From Dickeya undicola (GTDB taxonomy: Bacteria; Pseudomonadota; Gammaproteobacteria; Enterobacterales; Enterobacteriaceae), in the NCBI RefSeq assembly GCF_000784735.1, contig NZ_JSYG01000025.1, positions 1-64,000 on the forward strand: 64,000 nucleotides of DNA. The letters are read 5' to 3'. Every line of letters begins with the position of its first letter. Within the stretch, counting starts at the first letter, position 1. Position numbers and translations under genes: made by a program. This document shows, piece by piece, positions 50,742 through 60,240 of the stretch. The notes below the pieces were generated by a model. That model searched no databases, was not told the origin of the DNA, and was given only the letters and a program-made list of their open reading frames with translations.

Positions 50742-51668
50742 TCAGCGTGAACTGTTGTCGTAGCGGAAGCGGAACTTTTCCTGTTCGCTGGCCGCGCGAG
50801 CCAGAATCCATTGGCGAAAGGCGGCTATTTTACCCAGTTCCGCCTGACTGTCATGACAAACCAGATAAAACGCATTTTTGCTGACCAGCACGTCATTGAA
50901 CGGACACACCAGCCTGCCCGCTTCAATTTCCGTCTGCGCCATCACATTGTTGGCCAGCGCGACCCCCTGACCATGAATGGCCGCCTGCAACACCATCGCA
51001 CTATGACTGAAAATCGGCCCTTGCTGCACATTAATCTGAGTTATCCCCAACTGGCGGGTATAGGCCATCCAGTCACGTCGTGAGGCGTCATGCAACAGCG
51101 TATGCCATATCAGGTCGCCCGGTGTTTTCAATGGGTGCTCCCCAGCCAGTAATTGCGGTGCGCAAACCGGCAACAGATACTCCGCGTACAGTTTTTCCAC
51201 CCGCAATCCCGGCCAGTTGCCGCGACCGTAGAAGATAGCCACATCCACATCATCCGACAATCGTTCCTCTTCCCGGTCCACCGCCTGGATTCGTACATCA
51301 ATGCCCGGATATTCCGTATTGAAACTCGACAGACGCGGCACCAGCCAGTGGATGGCAAAGCTGGGCAGCAGGCTCACCGTCAGCGCGCCTTTGGCGCTAC
51401 GAGCCTGTAACTTACGGGTCGCTTCATTAAGGGCTGAAAAGATTTCCTTAATGTCCAGAAAGTAACTCTGCCCCTCTTCCGTCAACAACAGGGAACGGTT
51501 ACGGCGGCGGAACAATTTCAGACCGAGAAAATCTTCCAGCGATTTGATCTGATGGCTGACGGCAGCCTGAGTAACGAATAACTCTTCGGCCGCGCGGGTA
51601 AAACTGAGGTGGCGGGCAGCAGCATCAAAGACGCGCAAAGCATTGAGAGGCGGCAATCGTTTCGACAT
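50742..51668 (-). CDS. gcvA: Glycine cleavage system LysR-type regulator GcvA, 308 aa
   Basis: GcvA activates gcvTHP with glycine and gcvB divergently, and represses with GcvR. The N-terminal winged HTH is LPPLNALRVFDAAARHLSFT continuing to AAVSHQIKSLEDFLG; the periplasmic-binding-like effector domain follows. It lies 125 bases from gcvB, in the E. coli arrangement. Confidence 0.96.
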   Translation of the reverse strand: MSKRLPPLNALRVFDAAARHLSFTRAAEELFVTQAAVSHQIKSLEDFLGLKLFRRRNRSLLLTEEGQSYFLDIKEIFSALNEATRKLQARSAKGALTVSLLPSFAIHWLVPRLSSFNTEYPGIDVRIQAVDREEERLSDDVDVAIFYGRGNWPGLRVEKLYAEYLLPVCAPQLLAGEHPLKTPGDLIWHTLLHDASRRDWMAYTRQLGITQINVQQGPIFSHSAMVLQAAIHGQGVALANNVMAQTEIEAGRLVCPFNDVLVSKNAFYLVCHDSQAELGKIAAFRQWILARAASEQEKFRFRYDNSSR

Positions 51669-51758
51669 AAACCGGATTCTTCGTATGCGGCTTACCCCGG
51701 TAACGACTACCGCGATTTGCCATTAGTTTTTGTAATCCGATGCATTATAAATTGTCCG

Positions 51759-51787
51759 TTGAGGATGCACCAGCAAATACCTATAGT
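51759..51787 (+). promoter_or_regulatory. gcvB promoter
   Basis: -35 TTGAGG (51759 to 51764) and -10 TATAGT (51782 to 51787) are separated by 17 bases, with the RNA start 7 bases on at 51794. The gcvA-gcvB gap (51669 to 51793) should also hold the GcvA sites and the leftward gcvA promoter. Confidence 0.75.
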
Positions 51788-51793
51788 AGCGCC

Positions 51794-51990
51794 ACTTCCC
51801 TGAGCCGGAACGAAAAGTGCTGAAGATTGACCGATGTGCTTTTGGCTTGTGGTTGTGATGTTGTGTTTGCTATTTGTTTACTGTCTGCATTTCAGACGTG
51901 GTAGCGATGCTACCTTTTCATTTCCTGTACATTTACCCTGTCTGTCTAAGTGATTTTTGCATAGCACCGCGTTTTGCGGTGCTTTTTTTT
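51794..51990 (+). ncRNA. gcvB: GcvB small regulatory RNA, about 197 nt
   Basis: GcvB is an Hfq-dependent sRNA repressing many amino-acid and peptide transporter mRNAs. It starts with ACTTCCCTGAGCCGGAACGA, nearly the E. coli 5' end. It contains the GU-rich seed region R1 (GGTTGTGATGTTGTGTTTGC), the conserved CATTTACCCTGTCTGTC region, and ends with the hairpin GCACCGC/GCGGTGC plus eight T. It is divergent from gcvA and convergent with ygdI. Confidence 0.95.
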
Positions 51991-52010
51991 GCCTGTAATG
52001 AATTGACCGA

Positions 52011-52232
52011 TCACTTCGCTTCCGTCATCGATCTCAGTGCATCACGATTAATCTGTTGGTGATGGCCGTAAGCATCGGTGTAACTGATGAGGCCAGTTTC
52101 TTCATCCACCTTCGGTTTGCCATCAGCAATGATGGTCTGCCCGTCAGAAGTTTGCAGCACATAATTGCTGGAACAGGCTGACAACGATAACGTCAGAGCC
52201 AGGGCGGCAAGAATTACAATTTTATTCTTCAT
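52011..52232 (-). CDS. ygdI: YgdI/YgdR family lipoprotein, 73 aa
   Basis: This is a small lipoprotein: signal MKNKIVILAALALTLSLSAC with lipobox LSAC, then the SH3-like core NYVLQTSDGQTIIADGKP continuing to GLISYTDAYGHHQQINRD. The function is unknown. AGGAG precedes the ATG at 52232. Confidence 0.93.
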   Translation of the reverse strand: MKNKIVILAALALTLSLSACSSNYVLQTSDGQTIIADGKPKVDEETGLISYTDAYGHHQQINRDALRSMTEAK

Positions 52233-52403
52233 ACTTAACTCCTGGTATTTTTTAATGCCTTCACTAAGGCATTCGTCATTATTAAATTCCAAACCAAGCA
52301 AGGTTAAGGGTAGCAAGCTGAGCGAGGTTTTCGTTCAGGATCGTCCTAAACTTGTTTCAGTCGCAAAAATGGGACAGGATCTGCCGCTCAACAGAGGATC
52401 GAC

Positions 52404-53609
52404 ATGAAACCGTTTAATGCCCCGTATTTTCGCCAGCAATTTCCCGCACTTCGCCAACCCGGTGTCTATCTTGACAGCGCCGCCACAGCGCTGAAGCCCG
52501 ACACGGTTATCACCACGGTTCAGCACTACTACGCCAGCGAAACGGGTAATGTGCACCGCAGCCAGCATCGCACCGCCCGACAGTTGTCGGAAACGTTCGA
52601 ACAGGCGCGGGAAAAAGTAGCGGATTTCATTGGCGCAACGCAGGCACGCGGCATCGTCTGGACTAAAGGCACAACAGAAGCGATCAATCTGGTGGCGCAA
52701 TGTTACGCCCGCCCACGGTTACAACCCGGCGATGAGATCCTGGTCAGCGAGGCTGAGCACCATGCTAATCTGATCCCATGGCTGATGGTGGCGCAACAAA
52801 CGGGAGCGCGAGTGGTAAAGCTGCCGATTGGCGCGGATAGTCTGCCCGACCTTCCGCTGTTACCCTCATTGATCAACGCCCGCACCCGCCTGCTGGCTAT
52901 CGGACAAATGTCGAATGTGACCGGCGGTATGCCGGACCTGAAACGAGCGATTACACTGGCACATCAGGTCGGTGCGGTGGTGATAGTGGATGGCGCACAA
53001 GGTATTGCACACACGGCAACCGATGTGACGGCGCTGGATATCGACTTTTACGCGTTCTCCGGCCATAAACTGTATGGCCCTACCGGTATTGGCGTGCTGT
53101 ACGGCAAACCAGCGCTGCTGGAAACCATGCCGCCCTGGCAAGGCGGTGGAAAAATGATGACAACCGTGTCGTTTGACGGTTTTACGCCACAAGCCATTCC
53201 CCAGCGCTTCGAGGCTGGTACGCCGCACATTGCCGGGGTACTCGGTCTGGCTGCCGCCATTGATTGGTGGCAGCGACAAGACCGTTCAGCGGCGGATCGG
53301 CACAGTGTCGCGCTGGCGAGTGATGCAGAACAGCAACTGAGTGTGTTCCCCGGTTTTCGCAGCTTTCGCGCCCCTGGTTCCAGCCTGTTGTCATTCACCA
53401 TCGACGGTGTACACCACCACGATCTGGTGACTCTGCTGGCGGAGGACGGCATTGCCCTGCGAGCCGGGCACCATTGCGCCCAACCGCTGATGCAGGCGCT
53501 GGGTGTGCCCGGTACGTTGCGAGCCTCATTTGCCCCTTATAACCAGCAGCTGGATGTGGACCATCTGGTCCAGGCTACCCAAAAAGCGCTTGAATTACTG
53601 ATGGATTAA
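52404..53609 (+). CDS. csdA: Cysteine desulfurase CsdA, 401 aa
   Basis: CsdA is a PLP enzyme releasing sulfur from cysteine (also acting as cysteine sulfinate desulfinase). The PLP lysine is in FSGHKLYGPTG near 222; the persulfide Cys is in RAGHHCAQPL near 357. It forms a unit with csdE and delivers sulfur towards TcdA-dependent tRNA modification. Confidence 0.97.
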   Translation: MKPFNAPYFRQQFPALRQPGVYLDSAATALKPDTVITTVQHYYASETGNVHRSQHRTARQLSETFEQAREKVADFIGATQARGIVWTKGTTEAINLVAQCYARPRLQPGDEILVSEAEHHANLIPWLMVAQQTGARVVKLPIGADSLPDLPLLPSLINARTRLLAIGQMSNVTGGMPDLKRAITLAHQVGAVVIVDGAQGIAHTATDVTALDIDFYAFSGHKLYGPTGIGVLYGKPALLETMPPWQGGGKMMTTVSFDGFTPQAIPQRFEAGTPHIAGVLGLAAAIDWWQRQDRSAADRHSVALASDAEQQLSVFPGFRSFRAPGSSLLSFTIDGVHHHDLVTLLAEDGIALRAGHHCAQPLMQALGVPGTLRASFAPYNQQLDVDHLVQATQKALELLMD

Positions 53610-53612
53610 TTG

Positions 53613-54056
53613 ATGATGACCGACGCTACCCGCCATCCGTTTGGCACTGAAATTGATGAAGCAACGCTGACCGCGCGTTTTGACGCCTGTCGTTCCTGGG
53701 AAGAACGCTATCGTCAGTTGATCCTGCTGAGCAAATCCCTGCCGTCGCTGCCGGACGCACTTCGTCAGGAACATATCGAGTTGTCTGGTTGTGAGAACCG
53801 CGTCTGGCTGGGATATCAACAGCAACCGGACGGCACCCTGCATTTTTACGGTGACAGCGACGGCCGCATCGTGCGTGGGCTGTTGGCAATCCTATTGACG
53901 GCGGTGGAAGGCAAAACCGCGCCAATGCTACAACAGCTCGACCCGCTGGCTTTGTTTGACCGGTTGGGGCTGCGCGCCGAACTCAGCGCATCACGCGCTG
54001 GTGGGCTGAGCGCACTAGCCAGCCGCATCCACGATATTGCCCGTCACGAATCCTGA
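53613..54056 (+). CDS. csdE: Sulfur acceptor CsdE, 147 aa
   Basis: CsdE is a SufE-like acceptor that takes persulfide from CsdA. The catalytic Cys lies in [14 protein letters not shown] near 58. Starts at 53613 or 53616 are both possible, 3 to 6 bases after the csdA stop. Its 3' end overlaps that of the convergent tcdA by 13 bases. Confidence 0.95.
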   Translation: MMTDATRHPFGTEIDEATLTARFDACRSWEERYRQLILLSKSLPSLPDALRQEHIELSGCENRVWLGYQQQPDGTLHFYGDSDGRIVRGLLAILLTAVEGKTAPMLQQLDPLALFDRLGLRAELSASRAGGLSALASRIHDIARHES

Positions 54057-54931
54057 TTCAACGCGGCAGCCTGCGCTTGCCGGGTATCACGCGCCATCAT
54101 TTTTTTCAACGCATGGGAAACCGCCACAAAGCCAAAGGTGGCGGTCACCATGGTCGCCGCGCCAAAACCAGAGGCGCAATCCATACGTTTCACGCCGTCA
54201 GCCGTGCTGCGAGACGCACAAACCGAACCATCCGGTTGTGGGTACATCAGCGGCTCGCTGGAAAACACACAGTCGATGCCGAGCTTGCCCTTGCTGTTTT
54301 TAACGATATTAAAATCGTGCTTCAACCGCTCACGCAACTTGGCGGCCAGCGGATCCTGAATGGTTTTCGCCAGATCAGCGACCTCAATCCGCGTCGGGTC
54401 AATCTGCCCTCCCGCTCCGCCCGTGGTCACCACCGGCACTTTATTGCGGCGACACCAGGCCAGCAGCGCGGCTTTGGGGCGCACGCTATCGATAGCGTCA
54501 ATCACATAGCTGAAATTGTTGTCCAGCAGTTCCGCCACATTATCGGCGCTGATGAAATCATCGACGCAGGTCACCCGGCATTCCGGGTTGATCGCCAGAA
54601 TTCGCTCCGCCATCACCTCGGTTTTCAACTGCCCAGTGTGCTGACGCAGAGCATGAATCTGCCGGTTGGTGTTACTGACGCACACATCATCCATGTCAAT
54701 CAGGGTAATCGCGCCGATACCGGTGCGAGCCAGCGCTTCAGCCGCCCAGGACCCAACCCCGCCAATGCCGATCACGCACACATGCGCACCGGCAAACAGC
54801 GACAACGCTCGCTGACCGTACAAACGCGCCGTACCGCCAAAACGTTGCAGATAACTCTCGGATTGCAGAGAACTATCGGATTGCAGAAAACTATCGGATT
54901 GCATAAAACCATCGGATAATTGCGTACTCAT
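54044..54931 (-). CDS. tcdA: tRNA cyclic t6A37 synthase TcdA (CsdL), 295 aa with repeat-bearing N-terminus
   Basis: TcdA is an E1-like enzyme cyclising t6A37 in ANN-decoding tRNAs. The nucleotide-binding site is [16 protein letters not shown] near 75; [16 protein letters not shown] and [12 protein letters not shown] are further family motifs. The start [11 protein letters not shown] at 54931 gives about 27 residues more than E. coli (268 aa). The extra segment is the repeat [18 protein letters not shown], encoded by an 18-bp tandem repeat. If TcdA started after it, only the core would remain, but no better start is seen. Confidence 0.94.
   Translation of the reverse strand: MSTQLSDGFMQSDSFLQSDSSLQSESYLQRFGGTARLYGQRALSLFAGAHVCVIGIGGVGSWAAEALARTGIGAITLIDMDDVCVSNTNRQIHALRQHTGQLKTEVMAERILAINPECRVTCVDDFISADNVAELLDNNFSYVIDAIDSVRPKAALLAWCRRNKVPVVTTGGAGGQIDPTRIEVADLAKTIQDPLAAKLRERLKHDFNIVKNSKGKLGIDCVFSSEPLMYPQPDGSVCASRSTADGVKRMDCASGFGAATMVTATFGFVAVSHALKKMMARDTRQAQAAALNQDS
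54859..54912 (-). repeat. 18-bp tandem repeat, three units, in tcdA
   Basis: Units CGGATTGCAGAGAACTAT, CGGATTGCAGAAAACTAT and CGGATTGCATAAAACCAT (plus-strand reading) follow one another, with a degenerate fourth copy just left (54843 to 54858). They stay in frame and encode a six-residue repeat in the N-terminal tail of TcdA. Confidence 0.88.
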
Positions 54932-55149
54932 CGTCCACCTTCGCTCAATCACAAACGGCTGCGATGATACCCCAGTTAGAACCCTTTGCGCAGCGGATAA
55001 CGGCAATCTATCTCACTCGTGACTTCTCTCCACAGGCGCGGCCTGTCTCCTGCCGCCATTATTTACCGTTTTGACAGGTGACGACGTCAGGTGAGCTGTG
55101 GCACTTTAACGGATAACGCTCATTAGGCGGCGTTCCGCCGGAGGAAACC
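54932..55149. other. Intergenic region tcdA / GNAT gene
   Basis: This divergent gap of 218 bases should hold promoters for both neighbours. A GC-rich dyad near 55127 to 55143 (GGCGGCGTTCCGCCGGAGG) overlaps the ribosome site of the GNAT gene. Nothing else is recognised. Confidence 0.35.
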
Positions 55150-55596
55150 ATGCACCCTGAACTGATCCCCGCTACCGAATCGGATATCGAGTTCCTGCTG
55201 CAACTGCGCAGGCTAACCATGGGGAAATATCTGGCGGACATCGGCGCATCGACAGACAGCGACAGCCTGATGCAGCGTGTTCGCTACGAATTTGAACACG
55301 CTCATCTCGTGCGGGTGGAAGGGCAACCCGCCGGGCTGTTCAAATATCGCTTTATGCCGCAGGAACAGCACTGGTATCTGATGCAGATTCAGATCCACCC
55401 GGATTTTCAAAACCGCGGCCTCGGCAAGTTATTGATTGAAACCCTGCTCGCGCAGGCATCGGCGCGGGGTCAACCGGTGGTGTTGAGCGTGCTGAAAAAT
55501 AATCCGGCGCGCCGCCTGTATCACCGGCTGGGGTTTCGGGTCACCGACCAAACCGACCGGGAATTCATCATGACCTGCCGCCCTCAGTCACAATAA
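55150..55596 (+). CDS. GNAT family N-acetyltransferase, 148 aa
   Basis: This is a Gcn5-type acetyltransferase of unknown substrate. The acetyl-CoA motif is IQIHPDFQNRGLGKLLIETL near 82 to 100, and the C-terminal motif NNPARRLYHRLGFRVTDQT. GGAGG precedes the start. It is encoded 21 bases before the dehydrogenase and may be in one operon with it. It is absent from the equivalent E. coli locus. Confidence 0.85.
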   Translation: MHPELIPATESDIEFLLQLRRLTMGKYLADIGASTDSDSLMQRVRYEFEHAHLVRVEGQPAGLFKYRFMPQEQHWYLMQIQIHPDFQNRGLGKLLIETLLAQASARGQPVVLSVLKNNPARRLYHRLGFRVTDQTDREFIMTCRPQSQ

Positions 55597-55617
55597 AAAC
55601 AGACAAGGACTCCCTGC

Positions 55618-56625
55618 ATGAACATCGCCATATTGGATGACTATCAGGATACCGTCAGACAGCTGGGTTGCTTTTCGCTGTTGAACGGCCATCAGGTACA
55701 AATTCTGACGCAAACCTATGATACCGCTCAACTGGCGGCACAGTTGCAAGAGGTTGAAGCACTGGTGCTAATTCGTGAACGCACCCGTATTACTGATGAG
55801 TTGCTGGCCCAACTGCCGAACCTGAAGCTAATCAGCCAGACCGGCAAAGTAAGCCAACATATCCACGTCGACGCCTGTACCCGGTATGGCGTCGCGGTGG
55901 CCGAAGGCACCGGCTCGCCGGTGGCACCCGCCGAATTGTGCTGGAGTTTGATCATGGCGGCGTCGCGCCATCTGCCCGGTTATCGCGACCAGTTAGCTCA
56001 AGGCCACTGGCAACAGAACGGCACGTTGGGATTGGGAAGAACGCTGCATGGCCTGACGCTCGGCATCTGGGGATACGGCAAAATCGGCCAGCGTATCGCC
56101 CGGTACGGTGCGGCATTCGGCATGACGGTGTTGGTGTGGGGCAGCGAGACGTCACGTGAACTGGCACGCCAGCACGGCTTTACCACCGCCGACAGCAAAG
56201 CGGCATTTTTTGCCGATGCTGACGTCCTGTCGCTGCATCTGCGGCTGAACGACGCTACCCGCCATAGCGTAACGCAGTCGGACCTGGCATTGATGAAGCC
56301 AGGTTCGCTGTTCGTCAACACGAGCCGGGCCGAACTGGTGGAGCCGGGCGCGCTCTGGCGCGAGCTGTCCGCCCATCCCGACAAACAGGCCGCGCTGGAC
56401 GTTTTCGACCACGAACCCGCAACACCGGAAAACGAACCGTTGCTGGCGCTAACTAATGTGCTGGCCACACCGCATATCGGCTATGTCGAGCGCAACAGCT
56501 ACGAGCTTTATTTTAAAACCGCGTTTGAGAATGTGGCAGCATTTGCCGCTGGCAGCCCCGCCAACCTGGTCAACGACCCGGCGCTTTTTACCCCCAGCCG
56601 AAACACCGCAACAGGAGCCGGTTGA
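55618..56625 (+). CDS. D-2-hydroxyacid dehydrogenase family protein, 335 aa
   Basis: This is an NAD(P)-dependent dehydrogenase of the D-isomer family; the substrate is unknown. The Rossmann motif is IWGYGKIGQRIARYG near 150. Catalytic residues fit the family: Arg in FVNTSRAELVE near 240, Glu in DVFDHEPATPEN near 269 and His in TPHIGYVERN near 288. It overlaps the next GNAT gene (TGATG), so the two are coupled. Phosphoglycerate dehydrogenase SerA is longer with an ACT domain, so it is not that. Confidence 0.88.
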   Translation: MNIAILDDYQDTVRQLGCFSLLNGHQVQILTQTYDTAQLAAQLQEVEALVLIRERTRITDELLAQLPNLKLISQTGKVSQHIHVDACTRYGVAVAEGTGSPVAPAELCWSLIMAASRHLPGYRDQLAQGHWQQNGTLGLGRTLHGLTLGIWGYGKIGQRIARYGAAFGMTVLVWGSETSRELARQHGFTTADSKAAFFADADVLSLHLRLNDATRHSVTQSDLALMKPGSLFVNTSRAELVEPGALWRELSAHPDKQAALDVFDHEPATPENEPLLALTNVLATPHIGYVERNSYELYFKTAFENVAAFAAGSPANLVNDPALFTPSRNTATGAG

Positions 56626-57104
56626 TGCAACCTCCCGCGATCACGCTGCGTAAAGCCCGACGGAGCGATGCGCCAACGGCGTTTGACCTGCGTAACCGCG
56701 CCATTCTGCACGGCTGCCGCCATGACTATACACCAGAGCAGCTACAGCGCTGGACCAGCGGCCCCCTCAGTGAGGCTTTCGAGAATACCGTCACCCACCA
56801 TTTTCACCTGGCGGAGAAAGGCGGTCAGATCGTAGCAACAGGGATGGTCAACCTCCACACCGGTATGATCGATGCGGTGTTTGTTGCCCCGGAGGCGATG
56901 GGGCAAGGGGTGGGCAAACGAATGATGCAACATCTGGAAACGCTGGCTCGCGCAGCAAGTCTGGCGGAAGTTCGGCTCGACGCCAGCCTGAACGCCGCGC
57001 CGTTTTACCGCTCGCTGGGCTTTTCCGGCGATGAAGTCAGCCTCTACCACTCACCACGGGGCTTCTCACTGCCCTGTATCCCGATGGTTAAAATTATTGG
57101 CTGA
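56625..57104 (+). CDS. GNAT family N-acetyltransferase, 159 aa
   Basis: This is a second Gcn5-type acetyltransferase. Acetyl-CoA motif: VFVAPEAMGQGVGKRMMQHL near 85 to 104, then LNAAPFYRSLGFSGDE. The ATG at 56625 overlaps the dehydrogenase stop, with AGGAG upstream. The substrate is unknown. Confidence 0.87.
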   Translation: MQPPAITLRKARRSDAPTAFDLRNRAILHGCRHDYTPEQLQRWTSGPLSEAFENTVTHHFHLAEKGGQIVATGMVNLHTGMIDAVFVAPEAMGQGVGKRMMQHLETLARAASLAEVRLDASLNAAPFYRSLGFSGDEVSLYHSPRGFSLPCIPMVKIIG

Positions 57105-57144
57105 CAGCCACCGCCATCAACATATGATGGCGGGACCAACTGAT

Positions 57145-58296
57145 TTAATTGGCGTGACTAACCAGCCCGACAGCCCCGTTGCTGTTGCCAGCGCTGAGCA
57201 ACGGCATGGCAGAAGAAGACTGCGCGTTTCTCAATACCCACACCCGACCGTAATGATTGTAGAACCCGGCGGCGTGCCCGGCATCAGGCCCAATCCCCTG
57301 ATAGATATCGAAATGTTGTCCTTTTATCGCACCGCCGACATCCAGCGCGACCATTAAACGCATCTCATATTTGCCGGTAAACTTGCCCTGATTATCCAGC
57401 AGCGGCACTTCCGCCAGTAACGTGGTGCCGGCCGGGATCAGCGAACGGTCAGACGCCACAGACGCTTTAGCTACCAGCGGCACCGCGCTAGCGCCCTTCA
57501 CCGGCATTGACGCCATCGATTTAAAGAACACGAAAGAGGGATTCTGCACCAGCAATTCCCGAACTTCTGCTTCGGTATGCCGGTCAGCCCATTGTCGAAT
57601 GGCCTGCATCGACATATCTTCTTTGGGCACCTCACCACGATCAATCAACACTTTACCGATACTGCGGTAAGCATGACCATTTTTACCCGCATAACCGAAA
57701 AACGTCAGCGGGCTGCCATCACCGAAATCCACATAACCGCTGCCCTGCACTTCCATCATGAAGTTGTCCATCAGCGAGTTGGTCCAGGCGATAGCCAGTT
57801 CGTTGCTCAGCGCACCGGAATAAATGGCGGCACGATCCGGCAGACGGCCGTTCTTGCGAACACGAGGCATGGCGTACAAGGGGAAACGAAACTCGCCCTG
57901 GCGATAATGACGCGCCTGCACCACCGGGGTGTAGTAGCCGGTAAACTGCACGTTACCAAAGCTGTCAACACCTTCCATCTGCCAGGCACTGAGGCCGAAC
58001 TGCGTCAGTTGCCGGGTATCGCCACCGGCCTGAATCCAATTCTGAACGGCTTGAAAGATATCACTGTTGCGAGAGTAGAGGCCGGGGGAAGAGGCCTGAA
58101 TCTGGCTGACCTGCTGGGAAAAATCGACTGCGTTTATCGGTTTACCATTCGCGTTTGGTGCGTTGACCCATTCCATCGGCTGATCGAGACGGCCATCTTT
58201 ATATTGCTGACCACGATCGCTGGGCCGAGTCTGACAACCGGCCAGTATGGCGATGACGACCCCGGTCAACACGTATTTCCCCCACCATCCTTTCAT
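57145..58296 (-). CDS. mltA: Membrane-bound lytic murein transglycosylase A, 383 aa
   Basis: MltA is an outer-membrane lipoprotein cutting peptidoglycan to 1,6-anhydro products. Lipobox AILAGCQTR is near 20. The double-psi barrel/3D domain holds the catalytic Asp region LMVALDVGGAIKGQHFDIYQG. ATG at 58302 is the alternative start; 58296 has better spacing to the AAGAGAG sequence and matches E. coli. The C-terminal tail is about 15 residues longer than in E. coli. Confidence 0.96.
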   Translation of the reverse strand: MKGWWGKYVLTGVVIAILAGCQTRPSDRGQQYKDGRLDQPMEWVNAPNANGKPINAVDFSQQVSQIQASSPGLYSRNSDIFQAVQNWIQAGGDTRQLTQFGLSAWQMEGVDSFGNVQFTGYYTPVVQARHYRQGEFRFPLYAMPRVRKNGRLPDRAAIYSGALSNELAIAWTNSLMDNFMMEVQGSGYVDFGDGSPLTFFGYAGKNGHAYRSIGKVLIDRGEVPKEDMSMQAIRQWADRHTEAEVRELLVQNPSFVFFKSMASMPVKGASAVPLVAKASVASDRSLIPAGTTLLAEVPLLDNQGKFTGKYEMRLMVALDVGGAIKGQHFDIYQGIGPDAGHAAGFYNHYGRVWVLRNAQSSSAMPLLSAGNSNGAVGLVSHAN

Positions 58297-58465
58297 TTCC
58301 ATGCTCTCTTCTTGCTTGAGTGTAAAACCACGCAGAACGATAACAAACAGGCAGAGAGAATAAAACGCATCACATCAAAACGACACCCAGCAGTCTAAAA
58401 AATCAACGTAACGCTGACATTTCCACCAACTGTCTGCAAAAGCGTAAACTATTTGCAAAAAGAGG

Positions 58466-58493
58466 TTGCATCAAAGCGAACGCGGAGTATAGT
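58466..58493 (+). promoter_or_regulatory. Promoter of the initiator tRNA operon
   Basis: -35 TTGCAT (58466 to 58471) and -10 TATAGT (58488 to 58493) are 16 bases apart, followed by GCGC, a GC-rich discriminator typical of stringently controlled stable-RNA promoters. Confidence 0.75.
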
Positions 58494-58506
58494 GCGCATC
58501 CACGGA

Positions 58507-58583
<77 letters not shown>

Positions 58584-58622
58584 ATTGATGTACCAGCATC
58601 ATATGAGAAGAAAGAAGACGGA

Positions 58623-58699
<77 letters not shown>

Positions 58700-58707
58700 A
58701 TAATCAG

Positions 58708-58729
58708 ACACCCGAATGGGTGTTTTTTT
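58708..58729 (+). terminator. Terminator of the tRNA operon
   Basis: Stem ACACCC/GGGTGT with loop GAAT and seven T. Confidence 0.9.
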
Positions 58730-58777
58730 ATGCCTGCGATTCAGGCATTCTTTCAGGCACAATACACCTTTCGGCGC

Positions 58778-60016
58778 TTAACGTGCCTGAGCCGCAAAAT
58801 AGGCTTTAATCCCTTCCAGAATCGACTGTGCCACCTGCTGCTGAAAACGACTGGTGCGCAGCTTACGCTCCTCTTCCAGATTGCTGATAAATGCCGTTTC
58901 CACCAGCACCGACGGAATATCCGGTGCCTTCAATACCGCAAATCCGGCCTGATCGACGCTATTTTTATGCAGATGGTTGACCCTACCCAACCGGTGCAGA
59001 ATTTCTTTGCCGAATTTCAGGCTGTCGTTGATAGTCACGGTTTGCACCATGTCAAACATGGTGCTGTCCAGATAGCGGTCGCCACTCAGGCTGACACCAC
59101 CAATCAAATCCGACTCATTCTGGGTTTGTGCCAGATAACGCGCCGCTGAACTGGTCGCGCCTTTTTTTGACAACGCAAACACGGAGGAACCGCGGACAGC
59201 TCGGCTGGTGAACGCGTCGGCATGAATGGAGACAAACAGGTCAGCACGCTGTTTGCGCGCTTTAGCCACCCGGACTTTAAGTGGAATAAACACATCTTCA
59301 TTGCGGGTCATGTAGACCTTCATGTTGCGCTCACGCTCGATGAGCGCTTTCAGACGCCGGGCAATTTGCAGCACCACGTCTTTTTCACGGGTCCGGTTTT
59401 TGCCGATGGCTCCCGGATCTTCACCACCGTGCCCAGGGTCAAGCATGATAACCAGCGGCCTTTCGCGCCCTGCCTTGCCGTCTTTGGGCTTTTCCGGCGG
59501 TAGCGTCCGTTCCAGGTCACCTTTATTATAATCTTCCAGCAACGCCAGTAGCGGGTCATCCGCATCGTCGTAACGGCCAGCGGCGGGATATAAATCCATC
59601 ACCAGGCGGTTTCGAAAGCTGGCAACCGGTGCCAACGTAAACAATTTGGGGTTAACCTTCTGCCATAATTCCAACACCAGACGCACGGTATTTTTGTCGA
59701 ACTGCCCGGCGCGCGCCGTCTTGATGAAAGGGTCTGGCCGTTCGAATTGCCGACCGGCATTTTTCAGCACACTATTCAACGAGGCGTTTTCAATATCCAC
59801 CACCAGACGATCGGGGTTCTCCAGCATGAACTGGCGATACTTGAGCGGCTGACTGGACTCCAGCGTCACACGGCTATAGGCTGAAGAAGGCCACACCCGC
59901 ACGGCAATCACCTGCGAAGTAGCAGCCAGCCCAATGCCACTGATACTCAGTAACCAGGTGGCAGCGGCGCCCTGTAATAAATGACGACGGGTCAGATGGT
60001 GCTTCGTATCAGACAT
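58778..60016 (-). CDS. amiC: N-acetylmuramoyl-L-alanine amidase AmiC, 412 aa
   Basis: AmiC is a septal peptidoglycan amidase, activated by NlpD. The Tat signal [16 protein letters not shown] (twin Arg, then hydrophobic stretch) is cleaved near Ala 35. The AMIN domain follows (about 40 to 140). The Amidase_3 zinc domain has [16 protein letters not shown] (His, Glu), VSIHADAF (His) and [10 protein letters not shown] (catalytic Glu). The start at 60016 is chosen over the open frame to 60079 because it places the Tat motif correctly. Confidence 0.97.
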   Translation of the reverse strand: MSDTKHHLTRRHLLQGAAATWLLSISGIGLAATSQVIAVRVWPSSAYSRVTLESSQPLKYRQFMLENPDRLVVDIENASLNSVLKNAGRQFERPDPFIKTARAGQFDKNTVRLVLELWQKVNPKLFTLAPVASFRNRLVMDLYPAAGRYDDADDPLLALLEDYNKGDLERTLPPEKPKDGKAGRERPLVIMLDPGHGGEDPGAIGKNRTREKDVVLQIARRLKALIERERNMKVYMTRNEDVFIPLKVRVAKARKQRADLFVSIHADAFTSRAVRGSSVFALSKKGATSSAARYLAQTQNESDLIGGVSLSGDRYLDSTMFDMVQTVTINDSLKFGKEILHRLGRVNHLHKNSVDQAGFAVLKAPDIPSVLVETAFISNLEEERKLRTSRFQQQVAQSILEGIKAYFAAQAR

Positions 60017-60190
60017 GCAACTCCGGTAATGGCTAAAGAAATCAGACAGATTGATAAAAACGTCAAAAACTTTAACCAATACCTATCGGGCTGTCATGCA
60101 AAAATCATTTTTATGTTTTCTACTATGATAAGCAGACTTCTCTGAACTATCGGGCCAGACCGAAAAGTTATCGCTTGCCTTTTAGTTTAT

Positions 60191-60229
60191 GAAGAATAAA
60201 AATACGAAAATATCGAATAAAAATTCAAA
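60191..60229 (+). promoter_or_regulatory. Paired ARG boxes (ArgR operator) before argA
   Basis: Two imperfect palindromes, GAATAAAAATAC (60194 to 60205) and GAATAAAAATTC (60215 to 60226), are 21 bases centre to centre. This is the spacing of tandem 18-bp ARG boxes bound by the ArgR hexamer, and it suits arginine repression of argA. They lie directly over the ribosome-site leader, so the promoter is probably just upstream. Confidence 0.7.
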
Positions 60230-60240
60230 GAGGGCTCGCA

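Noticed and set aside
54843-54912. Short tandem repeats considered as a CRISPR array
   Set aside because: Units are 18 bases with no spacers and lie within a coding frame. No cas gene is present in the window.
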